A stretch of 8,521 nucleotides of DNA from the NCBI GenBank assembly GCA_041572275.1, contig JBFFSQ010000127.1, positions 1 to 8,521 of the forward strand. The letters run 5' to 3'. Positions 6,537 to 8,521 of this stretch are shown in pieces. Positions within the stretch are counted from its first letter, which is position 1. Each line of letters begins with the position of its first letter. Source of the DNA: JBFFSQ01 sp041572275. GTDB lineage: Bacteria > Pseudomonadota > Gammaproteobacteria > SZUA-229. Below the pieces are notes generated by a model, which was not told where the DNA came from, did no database searches, and worked only from the letters and a program-made list of their open reading frames with translations. A program made the position numbers and the translations under genes.

Positions 6537-7334
6537 TTAGTCTTTAGTTTTATCGCGCTCGATCAAGGCATAAGCGGAATGATTATGGATGGATTCAAAG
6601 TTTTCTGATTCCAGCGTATAGGAGACGATGCGATCATCATCATTTAAGCGCGCAGCCACATCACGGACCATGTCTTCAACAAATTTAGGGTTGTCATATG
6701 CGCGTTCAGTAACGATTTTCTCGTCAGGGCGTTTGAGTAGACCATATAGTTCACAGGAAGCTTCCTGTTCCACAATATCAATAATATCTTCGATCCAGAC
6801 AAAATCATTGGTATGTACTTTTACGGTGACGTGGGAGCGCTGGTTATGAGCGCCATAATCAGAGATTTTTTTCGAGCATGGGCAGAGGCTGGTTACAGGT
6901 ACAACGACTTTAATGGCGACACAGTTTTTGCCATTTTTGCGTTCACCTATAAATGACACTTCATAGTCCAGCAGGCTTTCGACACCAGAGGCCGGTGCTT
7001 TCTTGTTGATGAAGTAGGCGAACTGCATTTCGATGTGACCACATTCTGCATCGAGTCGATCGGTCATTTCTATGAGCATGTCATGGAATGAGGGTATGGT
7101 GATTTCACGCTCATGGCTGTTGAGAATTTCAACAAAGCGTGACATATGCGTGCCTTTAAAATGATGGGGCAGATCAACATACATGTTGAAGTTGGCCACG
7201 GTATGCTGAACACTGCCTGAGCGGTCTTTTACCTGAACCGGATGGCGAATGTCCTTGATGCCGACTTTGTTAATGGCGATGTGACGTCGATCTTCACTGT
7301 TTTGTACGTCAGGGATGTTTTGGGCGTCAGTCAT
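6537..7334 (-). CDS. folE2: GTP cyclohydrolase I, FolE2 type (GCYH-IB)
   Basis: FolE2 converts GTP to 7,8-dihydroneopterin triphosphate, the entry to folate and, through QueD, to queuosine. The 265-residue product has the family motif SLCPCSK with catalytic Cys151. It also has His163 in GAHNQRS and Glu220, which keep the spacing of Cys147, His159 and Glu216 as I recall them for the Neisseria gonorrhoeae enzyme. FolE2 enzymes do not depend strictly on zinc, unlike FolE. The start lies inside the end of queD (8-bp overlap), with AGAAGAG about 10 nt upstream, so translation is probably coupled. The gene ends just before the shared terminator. Whether a standard folE exists elsewhere cannot be told from this window. 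Confidence 0.96.
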   Translation of the reverse strand: MTDAQNIPDVQNSEDRRHIAINKVGIKDIRHPVQVKDRSGSVQHTVANFNMYVDLPHHFKGTHMSRFVEILNSHEREITIPSFHDMLIEMTDRLDAECGHIEMQFAYFINKKAPASGVESLLDYEVSFIGERKNGKNCVAIKVVVPVTSLCPCSKKISDYGAHNQRSHVTVKVHTNDFVWIEDIIDIVEQEASCELYGLLKRPDEKIVTERAYDNPKFVEDMVRDVAARLNDDDRIVSYTLESENFESIHNHSAYALIERDKTKD

Positions 7335-7722
7335 CTGTTAAATTCTCTTCTGTATATCGCACACTGGCTCTATCGGTTTCCCAGAGGGTAAGAGCGCTTA
7401 CTTTAATGGTGTCACTATTAATCTTTTGGCCGATTTCGTGATACAACCAGGCGGCAATATTTTCAGCCGTTGGGTTGATGTCGGAAAAGGCGTCCAGGTC
7501 ATTCAGGTAGCGGTGGTCCAGTTGATCACAAACCTCGTTGGCGGCCGATTTCATTTGTTTGAAATCAATGGCAATACCAATGTCGTTCAACTGTGTGGCT
7601 ACGACTTCCAGTTCTACTTTCCAGTTATGGCCATGCATGCGACTGCAGGCACCCGGGTAATTTCTCAGGGTGTGCGCCGAGGCGAATTCTGTCAAGACTT
7701 TTAATGTGTACTTTGAAGCCAT
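7327..7722 (-). CDS. queD: 6-carboxy-5,6,7,8-tetrahydropterin synthase
   Basis: QueD turns dihydroneopterin triphosphate into 6-carboxytetrahydropterin, an early step to preQ0 and queuosine in tRNA. The 131-residue protein has zinc ligands His17, His30 and His32, and the CSRMHGH motif (26-32) with catalytic Cys26. It also has Asp69-His70 in LDHRYLND, the PTAENIA segment (84-90), and Glu115 in WETD for pterin binding. A cysteine in the CxxxHGH motif supports QueD over the PTPS-III type, which carries a glutamate there. The start cannot move downstream much because His17 is essential. No Shine-Dalgarno precedes it: the five bases before ATG are CCCCC. Its substrate is made by the overlapping folE2 gene. 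Confidence 0.92.
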   Translation of the reverse strand: MASKYTLKVLTEFASAHTLRNYPGACSRMHGHNWKVELEVVATQLNDIGIAIDFKQMKSAANEVCDQLDHRYLNDLDAFSDINPTAENIAAWLYHEIGQKINSDTIKVSALTLWETDRASVRYTEENLTDD

Positions 7723-7727
7723 GGGGG

Positions 7728-7733
7728 ATTATA
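7728..7733 (-). promoter_or_regulatory. Perfect -10 box next to the queD start (possible leaderless promoter)
   Basis: TATAAT on the minus strand (7733-7728) is separated from the queD ATG by only CCCCC. Transcription from it would start at or within a base or two of the A of the start codon. The -35 region is poor at 16 to 18 bp spacing (TTTTAC at 7755-7750 at best). The alternative is that queD is read through from dxs, 69 bp upstream, and the box is accidental in an AT-rich gap. Confidence 0.4.
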
Positions 7734-7791
7734 ACTAAAAAAGAACCAGGTAAAACCGCAGGATTCTATCGGTTATTGTTTATATTGGCAA

Positions 7792-8521
7792 TCACTGGCG
7801 CTGCTGGATAGCCTTGATGATGCCTTTGACGTCGAGTCCGCACTCGGCCAGCAGCTGTGCAGTGCTGCCATGTTCCACGAATCGATCAGGCAATCCGAGG
7901 TTTATGACATCACAGCAAAGTTGCTGTTGCTGCAAGTATTCGTTGACCGCACTACCAGCACCGCCCTGAATGGCATTTTCTTCAACCGTGACCAGTAGTT
8001 CATGTTGCTCGGCCAGTTGCTGGATCAGCTGGGTATCCAGAGGTTTTATAAACCGCATGTTCACCACTGTGGCATTAAGCTGTTCGGCGGCCTGTAGCGC
8101 AGGTGACAGCATGCTGCCAAAGGCCAGAATGGCAACTGACTGTCCCTGGCGGCACAATTCTGCTTTACCAATCTCCAGTGTCGTCATGGCGTTCTGAATC
8201 TCATGCCCTGGTCCCTGGCCCCTCGGATAGCGAACAGCAGCAGGTCCGTTATGCTGGAAACCTGTGTATAACATTTGTCGACATTCATTTTCATCGGCAG
8301 GCGCCATAATCAGCATATTGGGTATACAGCGCATATAGCTGAGGTCAAAACTGCCGGCATGGGTTGGGCCATCGGCACCGACCAGACCGGCTCGGTCGAT
8401 GGCAAACAGGACCGGCAGGTTTTGAAGCGCGACGTCATGGATGAGCTGGTCGTAGGCGCGTTGTAAAAAACTGGAGTAAATCGCTACGACCGGCTTTAAG
8501 CCCTCACAGGCCATACCTGCG
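7792..8521 (-). CDS. dxs: 1-deoxy-D-xylulose-5-phosphate synthase, C-terminal part
   Basis: Dxs is a thiamine-diphosphate enzyme that joins pyruvate and glyceraldehyde 3-phosphate, the first step of the MEP isoprenoid pathway. Only the last 242 codons are in the window; the frame is open to the right edge. Given a family length of about 620 residues, some 380 N-terminal residues lie outside. Visible are AGMACEGLKPVVAIYSSF at the edge, DRAGLVGADGPTHAG in the pyrimidine-binding domain, and the transketolase C-terminal domain with VRYPRGQG, MRFIKPLD, TVEENAIQGGAGSAV and GLPDRFVEHG. The internal Met at 8514 is not the start. queD follows 69 bp later on the same strand and may be co-transcribed. 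Confidence 0.97.
   Translation of the reverse strand, partial: AGMACEGLKPVVAIYSSFLQRAYDQLIHDVALQNLPVLFAIDRAGLVGADGPTHAGSFDLSYMRCIPNMLIMAPADENECRQMLYTGFQHNGPAAVRYPRGQGPGHEIQNAMTTLEIGKAELCRQGQSVAILAFGSMLSPALQAAEQLNATVVNMRFIKPLDTQLIQQLAEQHELLVTVEENAIQGGAGSAVNEYLQQQQLCCDVINLGLPDRFVEHGSTAQLLAECGLDVKGIIKAIQQRQ

Noticed and set aside
7754..7774. Terminator after dxs
   Set aside because: The minus-strand stem is only 5 bp (AACCG/CGGTT) with an 11-nt loop and four T; too weak to call a terminator.
7723..7791. Zur box or preQ1 riboswitch upstream of queD/folE2
   Set aside because: No Zur-type palindrome is seen, and the gap has no preQ1-like hairpin with an A-rich tail; a leaderless or very short leader could not hold one.
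8512..8514. ATG as the start of dxs
   Set aside because: It is the internal Met in the conserved AGMACEGLKP segment; the frame continues to the window edge.

Overview
The window looks like an ordinary core stretch of a gammaproteobacterial chromosome. Evidence for this is BamC, an E. coli-type FeoB, and the arrangement of a gcvR-like gene and bcp divergent from dapA-bamC, which I remember from pseudomonads. Base composition is moderate, a little under half G+C by eye. The separate dxs-queD-folE2 arrangement and a secreted metallo-beta-lactamase-fold protein after bamC suggest a lineage other than Pseudomonas. I cannot name the genus from sequence alone.

Left part, minus strand (1-3314): a gcvR-like double-ACT gene and a bcp/PrxQ peroxiredoxin form one apparent operon. 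It is followed by feoA-feoB, which has its own promoter with a Fur box directly upstream of the -35 element. feoB runs off the left edge, with 638 residues visible. feoA and feoB overlap as ATGA, so translation is probably coupled. Iron uptake here should therefore be induced by iron starvation.

Middle, plus strand (3427-6467): dapA (lysine and peptidoglycan precursor synthesis) overlaps bamC (outer-membrane assembly lipoprotein) by one base. After a 120-bp spacer holding a strong hairpin comes a periplasmic metallo-beta-lactamase-fold hydrolase of unknown substrate. The gcvR/dapA gap (3315-3426) holds divergent promoters whose -35 elements appear to overlap. A 39-bp perfect palindrome at 6484-6522 is a bidirectional terminator closing this operon and the convergent one.

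Right part, minus strand (6537-8521): the 3' part of dxs (isoprenoid precursor synthesis), then queD and folE2 overlapping by 8 bp. FolE2 makes dihydroneopterin triphosphate from GTP and QueD converts it toward queuosine, so these two genes act in consecutive steps. queD has no Shine-Dalgarno sequence and has a perfect TATAAT five bases before its start codon, so its mRNA may be leaderless.

There is no stretch over 300 bp without a gene. I saw no mobile element, CRISPR array, tRNA, rRNA or defence system, and no convincing new system. The points worth a second look are the possible leaderless queD, the peroxiredoxin without a recognisable resolving cysteine, the hairpin after bamC, and the unassigned secreted hydrolase.
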